A stretch of 64,000 nt of DNA, from positions 9,836,826 through 9,900,825 of the forward strand of contig NC_051439.1 in the NCBI RefSeq assembly GCF_001649575.2, in the 5' to 3' direction. The stretch is from Kryptolebias marmoratus. Taxonomy: Eukaryota > Chordata > Actinopteri > Cyprinodontiformes > Rivulidae. A program made the position numbers and the translations under genes. The notes below the pieces were generated by a model. It was given only the letters and a program-made list of their open reading frames with translations, ran no database searches and had not been told where the DNA came from. Positions 38,411-49,494 of this stretch are shown here, piece after piece. The number at the start of each line of letters is the position of its first letter. Within the stretch, counting starts at the first letter, position 1.

Positions 38411-39638
38411 TTTGATCCCTTTTAGAGATAGCGTGTCCATTTTTGTTAGTTTTTAGGGATGACATGTTTTTTTTTCACCTTTGACTGTTCATCAGATTTC
38501 CCTGCAAAGATACACAACATTTTTGGCTTGAAAGACAAAAAAAAAAAAAGACCATTAAAACCTTTAATTAAAAAACTGCATTACTATGTTGCTCCTTTCA
38601 AGTAAAATATAACACAAATCACTGGATAAAAAAAACAACAACTAAAGTCTCATATAGTAATTTAAACAGTTTAAGCATGCAAATAACTCAGAGGGGAAAC
38701 TAAAGCTTAAAATTGAAAGGCGTTTACTTACTCCTTATTTGACCCAAACCTAACTCTGTCTGTAAAACTCATTCTGGTTTAAATAAAACTATTAAATCAG
38801 CTGCAGAGTTGAGCTGCACTGACCTCCACTTATTTATGAGCTGCTTGAACAGGAAGAGACGGCTGCTGCCCATTTAAAGATCCTGACTACTGTGTCACTA
38901 GGTGATAGGCTGTGACAGAACAAACGAACAGACAGCAGACTTTGTTTGGTCACCATAGGAGACACTGTGGCTTAATATTCGTTGTGTAAATACAAAAGTG
39001 AACTCATGTGAAGGTGATGCTCATTATTGCCTGATGAAAGCATGTTTGAGTGTTTCCACAGTGCATTTATGTTGATAATGGGGGGTGGACTAAGTGTTTA
39101 TATTTATCTTTAAATCTGTCATAAACACTCATATTTCCTGTACTTAGAATCTTTCAAAGAATCTTTCTTTCCTTTATTTATTCAGGAAAAAAAATCTCTT
39201 GAGGCTCATCGTCTTACAAGAGAGGCCTGTTAAAGATGCTGAATGTGTCTCTTTGGTTCATACAAATCACAACAAAAGCCTTCATTTGGGGTTTTAGTTC
39301 TTTAGTTTAAATGTTGAGGAAATAATATACAATGCTTGGAAAAAAAAGTATTAAAAATTTCAATTATAACTCATACAGAGTTTTCCATAAAAACATAAAT
39401 AAAACCATTTATTTTCTGCAAACCAATGAACAAGATAAAAACACTCAGATATTTCTTAATGAAATTACTCATCTGACCAAATCAGTCACTATTAGAACAA
39501 TTACACCACAATTAATCACAGCACACAAGTAACACATATAGTTCTAATAAAGTGTATTTGTAAAAACACGGTAGTTTCATTACAACAAATAATTTGAAAT
39601 CTGATTTGCAATTACAGGTTTAAAAAACAAATAATTAG
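38411..39638. other. Intergenic region between the two acid-sensor-family receptors
   Basis: AT-rich with no exon seen. It includes a degraded short repeat at 39165-39236 (CCTTTATTTATTCAGGAAAA …) related to 25748-25835. Confidence 0.5.
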
Positions 39639-40580
39639 TCAAGAAACTGCTCTAATATTTGAAGGTTTCCTCTTGATAAAACCGTTCCTTCCTTTTTCCA
39701 CAGCTTTTCTTATCTCTGTCTTGGCACTCTCATTGATTAAACAGTAAATTATGGGATCCAGAGTGCTGTTCAGAGTCGTAGTGGCAACAGTGACCAGATA
39801 TGGATCTCTGAGCCTCATGGCCCAGCTGCAGGACCCCGGCTCCATCACTGCCCTCAGGAACATGACAGTCTGGTAGGGCACAAAGGACACAATGTAAGTT
39901 AAAAGGAGGAACAACAACAGCAGTCCCACTTTCCTGCGCTCTCTTGCCAAGATGGAGGTGCTCTGCTTGAGTGACTGCATGATCCGCTGATAGCAAAAGG
40001 TCATAATGATGACAGGCACGACGAAACTCAGGAAAACTCGAATGAGGGTCGCGTTGGCATCCTTGCGTGGTACGGGTATCTGCTGATGACACAGGTATGA
40101 GAAAGATTCCAGCGCCCCTATGTGGTGAAGTAACAGAATGTGGACGAATATCTCCAGAATCCAAACAGCAATGCTCACAACCAGTGATGTGTTCACCTCT
40201 CTGACCCACTGAAAATGTAGAGGGTAGACCACCACCAGGTAGCGATCAACAGAGATGCAGCAAAGAAGACCTGAGCCAACGTAGAAGCTGTTGTACATGA
40301 TCAAATACAGAGTGCTGCAAAGACCATCAGCCACAGGCTTCTGCAGGGCAAGTTCAATCCAAACAGGCAGGGTGACTGTGTAGAGCAGGTCAGAAATGGA
40401 CAGGCTGACGAGGTAGACCGCCATGCTGTTCCCTTTCATCATCAGCCTCCAGGCTACATACAGAGATAAGAAGTTGGCTGGAAAACTCACAATAAAGAAC
40501 AAAGAGTAGACAGCTGGATACATTCGCTGGTCCACCGAGGATGTAGGCGTGCATGTCCGGTTGAGGAGCGTGGAATTCAT
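39639..40580 (-). CDS. GPR4/GPR65/GPR132-family class A GPCR
   Basis: Single-exon seven-TM receptor. The ATG at 40580 gives 313 aa starting MNSTLLNRTCTPTSS, with two N-glycosylation sites; the frame also runs 21 residues further upstream to an ATG at 40643, but the MNSTLLNRT start looks like a receptor amino terminus. Motifs: TM1 FPANFLSLYVAW, TM2 VSLSISDLLYTVTLPVWI, DRY intact (SVDRYLVVVYPL), TM6 FVPYQTVMFLR and TM7 DPIIYCLINE. These are typical of the proton-sensing/lysolipid group. Unlike GPR4, GPR65 and GPR68 it has Gln instead of His in TM6 (PYQ for PYH), and after M22 no His in the amino-terminal segment. It could be a diverged gpr65 duplicate or a gpr132-like gene; I cannot decide. It lies 2.6 kb from the gpr65-like gene on the same strand. 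Confidence 0.8.
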   Translation of the reverse strand: MNSTLLNRTCTPTSSVDQRMYPAVYSLFFIVSFPANFLSLYVAWRLMMKGNSMAVYLVSLSISDLLYTVTLPVWIELALQKPVADGLCSTLYLIMYNSFYVGSGLLCCISVDRYLVVVYPLHFQWVREVNTSLVVSIAVWILEIFVHILLLHHIGALESFSYLCHQQIPVPRKDANATLIRVFLSFVVPVIIMTFCYQRIMQSLKQSTSILARERRKVGLLLLFLLLTYIVSFVPYQTVMFLRAVMEPGSCSWAMRLRDPYLVTVATTTLNSTLDPIIYCLINESAKTEIRKAVEKGRNGFIKRKPSNIRAVS

Positions 40581-41808
40581 CCTTGCACAATGAAGCCTTG
40601 AATGTGACTGTGAATGGAAAACTTTGTGTTGCAGGAAAAACAAAATATGCTCGGCAATGCAAATAAGACAGATAGATAGGAATGAAAATGAACAAAAATA
40701 GAAACAGAAGAATCCAAGTGAAAAGTAAAAAGGAGTTCAGTTACTGCTGAATTATATGTATACACGTTCTTCTTTGCAATGTTGCTTTTCTTTTAAGTAA
40801 AGAACCTTTATTCAAGATTGCCAACTCTTGTAGGTTTGTACAAATAATCCATTTTGCTTCCCAGGAATATGAATTTGCATATAATTTTGTGCTATCAGTG
40901 TCAATCTGGTGCTGTGTGAAGCAGGAAAATGTTGTTAGTTTACTCAAGTTTACTTGATCTAAAAAGTGACCTAAAGCTGCTGTAGTTGTTTTCTACAATT
41001 CAGTCCAAATATGGGGACGTTACCAAGACTGTATAGTTCCATAAATATTTTAGTCCCTGATGTGCAGTAGGGCTGAGAGCTAACCAAATAAAGGCTTGTT
41101 GGGGGCAAAAAGCATTGAGTTCCAGTGTTAAAAACAAGAAAATGATTCTCCCACCCTTTAGCTCCACTTTATGCAATGATTATAATCAGAAAAATGTTTC
41201 TTTTAGATAAGCAACGAGAACATGTTTGTGAAACTGTGTGGGCTGTTTTTTATTTTGAGATTTAGAAATGTGAGGAGAGGTTTCTGTACACATTTAATTG
41301 TTGGGAAGTAGCAAAGATCAAACTGTTGAACTCGATGAATCAGTGTTCCTGGAACAATTTTAATAGGGAAAGAATCAAAGAGCAGTTTTGTGTAGTCTCA
41401 CCCTGTGGGACATGCCAGTAGAGGAATAGAGAACTTTAAGGAAGAAGATGAGAATATTAAACTGATACTGATTCAAGCATTTGGTCTAAACTTTTCTCTC
41501 TCCTAGATTGTTAACATCTGGGGCATAAAATAGAGCATAATTAAAGAGCGCCCACAAAGTTAAAGGAGAGTAGCATGCGAGCCTCAGTCATTTTCTATTC
41601 CTTGTTTTTGCTTTACGGTGGATTCCTTGAATTTTAGGAGTTAAAAATGCCAGGCATAGAAAAAACCATGGATAAAGAAGGTTACTATGAGCATAGATGG
41701 TAAGAAAGATCATAAGATGAAAGGCAATAATGTAACATTCATTAAGGATAAAGAAAGTCAAAAAGGTCTCAATAAATATAATAATAACTGACTGAAGAAC
41801 CAAAACGA

Positions 41809-42114
41809 GGAGAAGCAGCTTTCAGTTTCTATGCACCACAAATTTGGAACAAACTTCCAGAAAACTGTAAAACAGCTGAAACACTGGGTGCCTTTAAATC
41901 TCAACTTAAAACCCACCTGTTTAGAGTTGCTTATGGCTAAATTAGGGTTCGAGTGCGGGTTTTTGATGTCTTCAATGTTTTTCTCTTTCTTACTGTTTAT
42001 TCAATGTCACATGCTGTTTTTATTTTGTTTTTTATTATGTAAAGCACCTTGAAATGCCTTGCTGCTGAAATGTGCTATACAAATAAAATTTGATTGATTG
42101 ATTGATTGATTTAT
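41809..42114 (+). mobile_element. L2/Rex1-like LINE 3' end with TGAT tail
   Basis: The frame at 41809-41940 reads FYAPQIWNKLPE then CKTAETLGAFKSQLKTHLFR and a TAA stop. This is the usual carboxyl terminus of L2/CR1-clade LINEs in fish. A 3' UTR with GTGCTATACAAATAAAATTTG follows, then (TGAT)n at 42090-42112. It is strongly 5'-truncated, as is typical for this class. Confidence 0.75.
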
Positions 42115-42287
42115 ATTTGACAGCAAACATTGAGACGAATAAGATCTACAGTAAAAATGATGACATATTGGAAAAACCCCCACCCCAAAAAACAACAACA
42201 GCCAGGTTTAAAACTTGCTCTTTAGATATTTGTTTTAAATTAAAGTCCTTATCGTTAAAAAAAAAAAAAAAAAAAAAACTAGCCTAT

Positions 42288-42375
42288 TTTTTAAAACTAG
42301 CAATTTTTGTGCTGGCTAAGGTTGGTTATTGGCACTGACTACAAAAGTCAATCTGTTGTAGATGCCAACTCTTCC
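42288..42375 (+). repeat. Dispersed repeat family A, short fragment
   Basis: GCAATTTTTGTGCTGGCTAA and CAATCTGTTGTAGATGCC match the middle of the family. It follows an A-run at about 42257-42278. Confidence 0.4.
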
Positions 42376-42524
42376 AGTAATGGTTGTTTATTCCTGCTTG
42401 AATGTCACCAACTTTTTAACCCTTTCATGGTCACTGCAGCAGACAGCTATTTAAAAGTCATTTTCTTGTATATGTATGGGTTTTTATGTCATAACTGCAT
42501 TAGTCACTAAAGTGGACACTAGTT

Positions 42525-43568
42525 CTGTGATTTTTAACCACTGTGCCGTGGCACACTACTGTGCCATGAGAGGCCATCAAGTGTATCTTCACTTAATTAG
42601 TCCTAAAACATTTGAGAATGAATAAATCATGGTCTGTTGCAATTGCTGAGTGTCTGCTGTAATACAGACGGGCAGAGAAATGTAATACTCTTTCATGTCA
42701 GTGGGTGGCAGCATGTTAATTGAGCAATGGAGAAGTTTTTGAAAAGGAAAAGTACTACCTCAGAACACGGCCCTTGACAAAATTCAGATCCAGATGAAGG
42801 CCCTAGTATGAGGGACAGCCAAAAGAAAGCAAAGACGGTGAGCTCGAGGCAGTGCAGTGAAAGCTATATTTTCTTCGGATTTACTTTTTTGATGCAGCGG
42901 CCCCGATTCTGTTGTGCCTCATGTGCAGTGAAAAGCTATCTGACAGCGCCATGGCTCCAAGTAAGCTTAAACAGAACCTCTCAATGAAACACCCATCGAT
43001 GCTTGGCCCTAAAGCAATGAAAGACAGATAAAGTTCCTCTCTCAGATAACACAATTGCTTGACGTATTTATGGCATATCTGCAGACATCGAAATTGTTGT
43101 TCTGGAAAAAATGTGCATCAGTCAGATGTTTGCATCATGGTTTAAGGCTCAGGTTTGCTGAGATACCTTTGGACAGGTTTTGGTTAAAAGCTGCCAAGGA
43201 GTTCCCTATTCTGGCCAACAAAGCTGTCTCAATGATGCTCCCATTTTTTCACAACATATTTGTGTGAGCTGAGCTTTTCAAGCCTGACTGATATAAAAAC
43301 TAAAAACTGAGAGAGACTGAGAGCTGTTGAGGAAGAGCTTCGTGTTTGTCTTTCTTCAGTTCCTGCCAGGATATTGACTTTGTGTTCATCTAAACAGGCC
43401 CAGGTCTCACACTGAGTAAGTATGAATAAATTAAGACTATTGTCATTATATATGCTGTATTACTTGAGTACAGAGTGCCATTTCATACGTTTTCGGTTGG
43501 CGGTGTGCTGCAGAATGTTTTTTAACATAAGAAGTGTGCCATGGCTCAAAAAAGGCTGAAAAACACTG
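42525..43568 (+). mobile_element. hAT transposon relic with BED-type transposase fragments
   Basis: The ends are inverted (CTGTGATTTTTAACC at left; GGCTGAAAAACACTG at right). They are flanked by 8-bp sites CACTAGTT (42517-42524) and CACTTGTG (43569-43576), 6 of 8 identical, as expected for an old hAT target duplication. Inside, the plus strand reads MEKFLKRKSTT near 42730, then [15 protein letters not shown] and [19 protein letters not shown]. These are the start and BED-like zinc-finger region of ZBED-related hAT transposases. Farther on comes a carboxyl-terminal piece (AKKEFP-like, then a CELSFSS-type block with stops). The catalytic middle is deleted and frames are broken, so it is dead. 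Confidence 0.72.
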
Positions 43569-44279
43569 CACTTGTGCATCATGTAATACACTGCCATCGA
43601 CTGGCCATACACTGCAAGTGCAACACATTTTCCTCAACTTCAAGATGAATTTGAGATCATATTTTTACAACAAAAAAAAAATCCACCTTTTTTATACCCT
43701 AAGAAAAATAAAATAAAATTTTCGGGAAAAAAATCCTGGCTGAATTTATCATAATTCATGCATCAAAGGGTTCAGGAGAACAGAAACCAATACTAAACTG
43801 ATGTTTGTCATCTTATGAAGTCAGTTCCTAAGTCCTGTTTCTGTACTTCCTTCCTCCTTTCAACTACAGACATATGTTGTTTGGCAGAAGAGGAGCAATT
43901 TTATAATTCTAGCAATTTTTTCTGTACTTGACTTTGACTCATGTGATATGACTTTGAAAATTAAACAAACTGTACTAAACAAAGTGCACAAATATGCAAA
44001 TGTGTTTAAGGTGTTCAGGACAGATGCATATAACTGGGTGGTTTAAGCTGTTACAAAATCTGATCTTTTAACTAGTGAAACAGCATTCATTGAATCACAT
44101 TAGCAAATTATGTCCCATTACCAACCAATGGACATAACTAATGTTTAACTAGCCAATCAGGCTAGTTAAACATTACACTTCATGCTTCTAAGTTTCAGGA
44201 TCAAAACAGACCAAATAAAGCAAAACAAATAAACTATACACTTTCAATAATCATTCAAGATAAATACCAACCATATTGT

Positions 44280-44745
44280 TTGGTGTGTGTGTTTTAGTTT
44301 TATATCTGTGAAATCACCTAACTTACAGCCATTTTAAGTTGGCTATGACAAAAGATGGGCAATAAAGTTTATTTTTTTTGTCTTGTCTGTGTTCATGTTA
44401 ACAAAATATCTCATGAACCACTAAACCGATTTTAACGAAACACTCAAAGTAATCAGTGAATGTACATCTACTGCTTAACTTCCAATTCAAGATGGCCATC
44501 ACAGCTAATTGAACTTAGACAACACAAAACTGGTTTTAACTCAATCATATGTACATACAGTATATTGAGCTATAGCTTGATGTGGAAGTATGAAAGTCAT
44601 TTGCAACACAAACTCCAAGCACTAAAACTTTCAAGTTTGACCAAAACAGCTACATCACCAACAACTCTTAACATAAGATAATCTTAGTTTAACACTGCAT
44701 GAAAGGCCACGATCAGTATGCATTCCTACAAGGAATGCTTTGAAT
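44280..44745 (-). repeat. Dispersed repeat family A copy with terminal hairpin
   Basis: Minus-oriented copy: AACAAAATATCTCATGAACC, TTTTAACGAAACACTCAAAG, TTCAAGATGGCCATCACAGC, ending in the hairpin GCATTCCTACAAGGAATGC (44720-44738). A partial copy precedes it at 44280-44350. Confidence 0.7.
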
Positions 44746-45664
44746 TTGTAGCCACGACCCAGTAATGAGAACTACAAACACACTTACAAGACATGCACCA
44801 CACACACAAAGGCACAAGTTCTGCTTTCATTTTTTTATTACACTGCTTCCATTGTGTCACTTTGAGTCCATTACTGATATGATATAAAACATGTGATAAT
44901 GCTGTTTAATTATTTAGCGGAAATATTATTGTGTTGTTCAGAAAGCATTTCTGAAGAAACAATTAGGGTGTGATGGGTAGAGTGAGGCTCATATCCGGGA
45001 AAATTGCACACTAGAAAAACAGGATGTCAGAATAAAGAACCACAACTGTTTTTTCAATCACAATTTACTTATAATATGTATATGAATATGAACAGTTTTC
45101 TATTCTAATTTTTACCCTTACACAGGAAAAAAAAACCATACAAGGGTCTGGTAAATATACAGTGTGGAAAGAGATTAAAAACCTGTTTAGTTTATTGGAA
45201 ACCTCCCTCTGAACATTAACACACATAAACCATACAAAAATGACTTGGCTGAGAAAGTTATTATATAAGTTATATTACTATAAATCAGTGTATCAAGAAT
45301 AGGTCAAGACTGGGAACAAACCTCAGCATATAAAAAGAAATGTAAAGGCTTCCCGCTGTTCTACAGAATTTTGGTCAGTGAACATAATTTTCTTTTTTTT
45401 TGGTAAAGCTCTGATAACTTTCACATACAGCAGATCTCACAAACAAACACTGCAACACTTAGGATTGTTCATTCAGCGTGGATTGTCTAACATGCCATTA
45501 TGTTTGACGTTCAAATGTTGATAAATTGTGGTTGTTAAACTAAATGAAACCTGTTTATTTACATTATACAAAATAATTATTAAAAAAAAAAAAACCTTTA
45601 AAACACAACTTCAGAAAATCTTATTCCAGCTAGTGAACTTTGTGCGGTCCCCAGCATCATCTTC

Positions 45665-47082
45665 TTAACAGTTTGGTTCATCGTAATGTGAAGATGTTGG
45701 TCCGTTTTTTTTTGGGTTCCACTGCCTGAAGAACTGTTTAACTTTTTCCCGAAAGTTCTTTCCAACAATGATGTAAAGAATGGGGTTGAGGACACAGTTG
45801 AACATAGCAAAGTAGGCGGAGATCTGCCCACAGATATTCAGAATTTTAAACAAGTTACACCCAGTCAGAATTTTGACTTCACGAAGTGTACTTGGTATCC
45901 TAACCAGGTGGTATGGAATCCAACAGATCAAGAACGCCAGCAGGACTGTCAGAACCAAAGTAGGTGCCTTTTGGTCCGTCTTTCTTGTATTTACTCCCAC
46001 CTCTAACTTACTTTTCAGAGCTTTAAAGATTTTTAGAGTGCAGAAGGAAATAACGAAAAAAGGAATGATGAACCCAAACACAGAGGTTGTCGTGGCAATT
46101 GTTAGATGCGTAGGAATGTTTGGGTAATTAGTATTACAACTGTGAAGTGTCACATCCCTGTACATAAGCTGTGGGACACAAAAGATGAATCCCAGAATCC
46201 AAACCAGCAAACAACCCCTTTTGGCTAAAAATGGTGAACGTATTCTTTCATAGGACAGAGGGTGCACCAGAGCCAAATAACGATCTATGCTGACCAGAAC
46301 CACAAAGTAGATGCTGCAGTAGGCGTTCATCAGAATGCTTGCATGGACAACTTTGCACATGGCTCGACCAAAAGTCCAGTTGTATTCATTTAAAATGTAG
46401 ATTGCCCAAAAGATCCTAAAGAAAGCCAGAAGAAGGTCAGCAGCAGCCAAGTTGCTCAGGTAGATCTCAGGTGTGGTGCAGGACTTCTTTTGCAAGCAGA
46501 AAACCATCAGCACAAAGGCATTGAGGACAATTCCCAGCACAGAGATAAGCAGGATATAGACTGGAACAAAAGTGAGCTTCCAGTTTAAATCTTTATTTAT
46601 ACAGATGCTGGCATTAGTTTCGTTTTGGATGCCAGTCTCAAATGTGGTGTTGCCAGGGGCACTGTAAGAAAATATAAGAGGGAAAACAAGTCCAAGATGT
46701 GTTCAGACCAAGCAATACATCATTAAAAGAAGGCAAAAACTAAAGATTATATATATCTACTTCACATAAAATACTGAAACTATTTATTTTAATGCACTAA
46801 CTGCTATTTATTAGTAATTCCATTTATTTTTCAAATGCACATCTCCATTAATTATAAATGTTAATAATAATCTTCTGACTGTAGGTTCAACTTTTAGCAT
46901 GAATGAACGTCTTTATCCCACAGGGAACATGCTGTGACAGTCTACAGTTAAAACCCTGCCATGTTTAAATAACAAAATGGATTTCTTTAGCTTTGCACAA
47001 AGGAGGACTTATCTTAATAAAATAAAAATAAAACATTATTAGGCGTTAAAGCTTATACATACCTTGTGGTGTAAGGATGCAT
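45665..47082 (-). CDS. B2-bradykinin-receptor-like GPCR, array gene 1
   Basis: Class A GPCR from two coding exons: exon 1 at 47082-47063 (ATGCATCCTTACACCACAAG) and exon 2 at 46661-45665, joined AG|T across a 401-bp intron. The product is 338 aa starting [14 protein letters not shown], with three N-glycosylation sequons before TM1. TM1-TM2 reads [23 protein letters not shown], close to human B2 VFCLHKSSCTVAEIYLGNLAAAD. It has DRY ([12 protein letters not shown]) and NPILY. B2 couples to Gq. The ECL3/TM7 acidic bradykinin contacts of human B2 (Asp266, Asp284) align with Ser and Asn here. TM2 Pro is lost (FFRIFW for GLPFW) but Trp is kept. An out-of-frame ATG lies 5 nt upstream of the chosen start. 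The ortholog name is uncertain; bdkrb1 is less similar. Confidence 0.82.
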
Positions 47083-47159
47083 TTCATCTGATGAAAACAA
47101 AGAAAAGAAACTTGGAAAACCGTGTGCTTCTTTCTGTTCGACTGACTGTTGAAGGAGAA

Positions 47160-47195
47160 TGTGAACTGACGTCAGATGTCTTTAAAATGTGAAAT
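47160..47195 (-). promoter_or_regulatory. Core promoter of array gene 1 (TATA-like, CRE)
   Basis: On the minus strand, CATTTTAAAGACATCTGACGTCAG aligns with the TATA…AAGACATCTNACNTCAG element upstream of genes 2 and 3. Only this copy forms a perfect CRE palindrome, TGACGTCA (47167-47174). It lies about 85-110 bp upstream of the start codon. Confidence 0.5.
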
Positions 47196-47444
47196 AACTT
47201 GATCATTTCCCACCCCCTTCTTCATATTGATCCTCCTCTTTCTGATACGCAACGTAAATGCAGTGGAAAAGTGTGCATATTACATATGGGCCATATCTTC
47301 GTTCCAACACCCACACCCCCGCCACACACACATACTGGAGATATCACAGGCCACGCTTTGTAGCTCCAACGTAACATTGTCAAATAGAAAAATAGTAAAC
47401 TGACAACAAAAATAACCATTGTACTGACATTTGTATATAGTGAA

Positions 47445-47515
47445 GTGAAGTGAAATTTATTTATATAGCACTTTTCCGCGACTCAAAGTGCTTTACAACA
47501 TAGAAACAACAATCA
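47445..47515 (-). repeat. LINE/SINE-type tail with AGTGA repeats
   Basis: (GTGAA)n followed by ATTTATTTATATAGCACTTT and CAAAGTGCTTTACAACA, a common fish retroelement 3' tail read in reverse. Only the tail is recognisable. Confidence 0.45.
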
Positions 47516-48344
47516 GGTACATAATCAAATACAGATAAAAACATCATATCAAACATCATAAAAACATCATGATCAAATTTAGAGATACAGATGTAAAAAC
47601 ATCAATCATGTATAATCTAAATGAAAACATGTTATAGTTAAAGCTGAACTAAACAACAATTAGGAATCTAACAATATCTAAAATATGAGCTAAGATAAAC
47701 TAAACTAAACTAAATGTACAGGAAGGCTAAATAAGCTAGCATAAACTGAAATATGATAATGCTAAACTAAAGGTACAAGAGACTAAAGCCCGCTAAACAG
47801 CCAACATAAAACAGGTACTTCATGACAATTTTGCACCCAAATAAGCCAGCTTCTGTTAGCAAAACAGACCAAGTCCAGGTGATCAAAACAAATGTAAGTC
47901 ATACTTTCAACATGTGCGTGTTTCAGAGTGTTTACACATTTTCCATTTCAAAATTCTATACTTTTTTAGGAATTCTTGAATTTTATTATTCTTCCTTTTT
48001 GCTGCTAACACTTTGTTCTTTCACATAGATTACACCAACAACCAAACATCTCAAACACTTTAATTTTAACTTCCAGTAAAATAAAATGTCACGGGCTTTG
48101 ACTTTACAACTTTGAGAGTATGCAGTTGTAAAAACCACCCCACTTATCTACATGACACAAACCTACGAAAATGTGGAGAAACCTGACTTTTTTTTCACAG
48201 CTCGCCTCTATAATGAACATATAAAATTGAATATAAAATATTCACAACATACCTTAACTATAAAAAAAATCATAAAACAATTAAATGACTTGTTTGCAGA
48301 TCTGACAGTGTTAATTCTAGATTTAATTCTTTTTTGACAGCCTT

Positions 48345-49206
48345 GTGCTAGAGGAGGTTTTGCTGACGAGCAGAATTTTTTGCTGGTCCATTCCCTGAAG
48401 AGTTTTGTAGCTTTTTTTTTAAAGTTTTTCCCACTGTGGTGGAGAGGATTTGGTTGAGAACATTGCTGAAGTGGAATAAGTAGGTAAAGATCTGCAGGCA
48501 GATGTACAGAATTTTGACTTCAGTAAATAAACCTGCTATCCTTGTCAGATGATATGGAAACCAAAAGATCACAAATGGCAGAATGACTGCTAAAGTGTTT
48601 GTCCTGTGGTCATTTTTCTTATCATTTAGTCTCTCAGAGAGTGCAAACCTCTATCAAGGCCACAGCGTGATTAAAAAATAGTGAGATCGGGGTCATAATC
48701 TGGATCAGTACCAAAATTGTATTCTTTTTTTTGTGACAACCCCAACATTTCCTGAAAATTTCCTCCAAATCTGTTTAATTTTTACCTGATCTTTGCTGAC
48801 AGACAGACAAACAAACCAGCCTTGCAGTTTGACATTCCTACATTATACTGTTGCAGAGTTAGAGCACTAGGTCAACTGTGATGTTGACCTTTGACCCCAA
48901 CTTTTGACCCTGTCACCTTGAAATCAACATCAAAATTCAACAGTCAAGTGACATGTTTAATCAATAAACAAAAACATGCTCCGAAAATGTATTCGTTGTG
49001 CGTCTTGTTTTTCTCATTCTTCCTGTTTTGAGTTTTGCTCTATTGTCTTGGAGTCAGCATGTTTCTGTGCTCATTTGTAAAATATTAAACACTGGTAAGG
49101 AATAGATCGCTATTGCTTAGTTCTCAAATAAAAGAAAAATAAAGGTAAAACACAGTAATACTGATTAAAGCTTGTACAAACTGTAACTTGTAGCTGATAG
49201 AGTCAT
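48345..49206 (-). pseudogene. Bradykinin-receptor-like pseudogene A
   Basis: Exon 2 keeps only the TM6-to-tail part (about 48632-48345), with FWFPYHLTRI, then LYICLQIF and a degenerate NVLNQIL (Pro of NPxxY region lost). About nine residues around ECL3 are deleted. The region that should encode TM1-TM5 is gone, and its place is taken by an interspersed repeat (48636-48935). Exon 1 survives at 49206-49187 (ATGACTCTATCAGCTACAAG) but its donor GT is changed to TT. Upstream sequence to about 49480 still matches the promoter region of array gene 2. It cannot make a receptor. Confidence 0.85.
48636..48935. repeat. Interspersed repeat within pseudogene A
   Basis: A stretch with CATTTCCTGAAAATTTCCTCC, CTGACAGACAGACAAACAAA and ATGTTGACCTTTGACCCCAA. 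It resembles common fish repeats ending in a GACAGACAGACAAACA tract. It lies where the receptor's first five TMs should be. Class unknown. Confidence 0.5.
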
Positions 49207-49494
49207 GTCTCCTGATGAAAACAAAGTAAAGCAACACTCTTCCAGAAGCTGCTGCTTCTGTCTTTGGTCTGAATGTGACTAACTTTTTAGAAGAAAGTAG
49301 ACTGATGTGAGATGTCTTCATATGAAACATCTCTCTCTCTTCCCAGGCCATTTGCCATCCTGCACCACCTCGTCCTCTAGTGGGACTGTATGAAGTTGAG
49401 CAGTTCTTTGAAAACTTTTTGTGTCTGAGAGCATGTGCCCTGCAACAGTCTGAAAGCACAACTGTATTCACATGTCTGCAAAAGGAAAAAGGAC

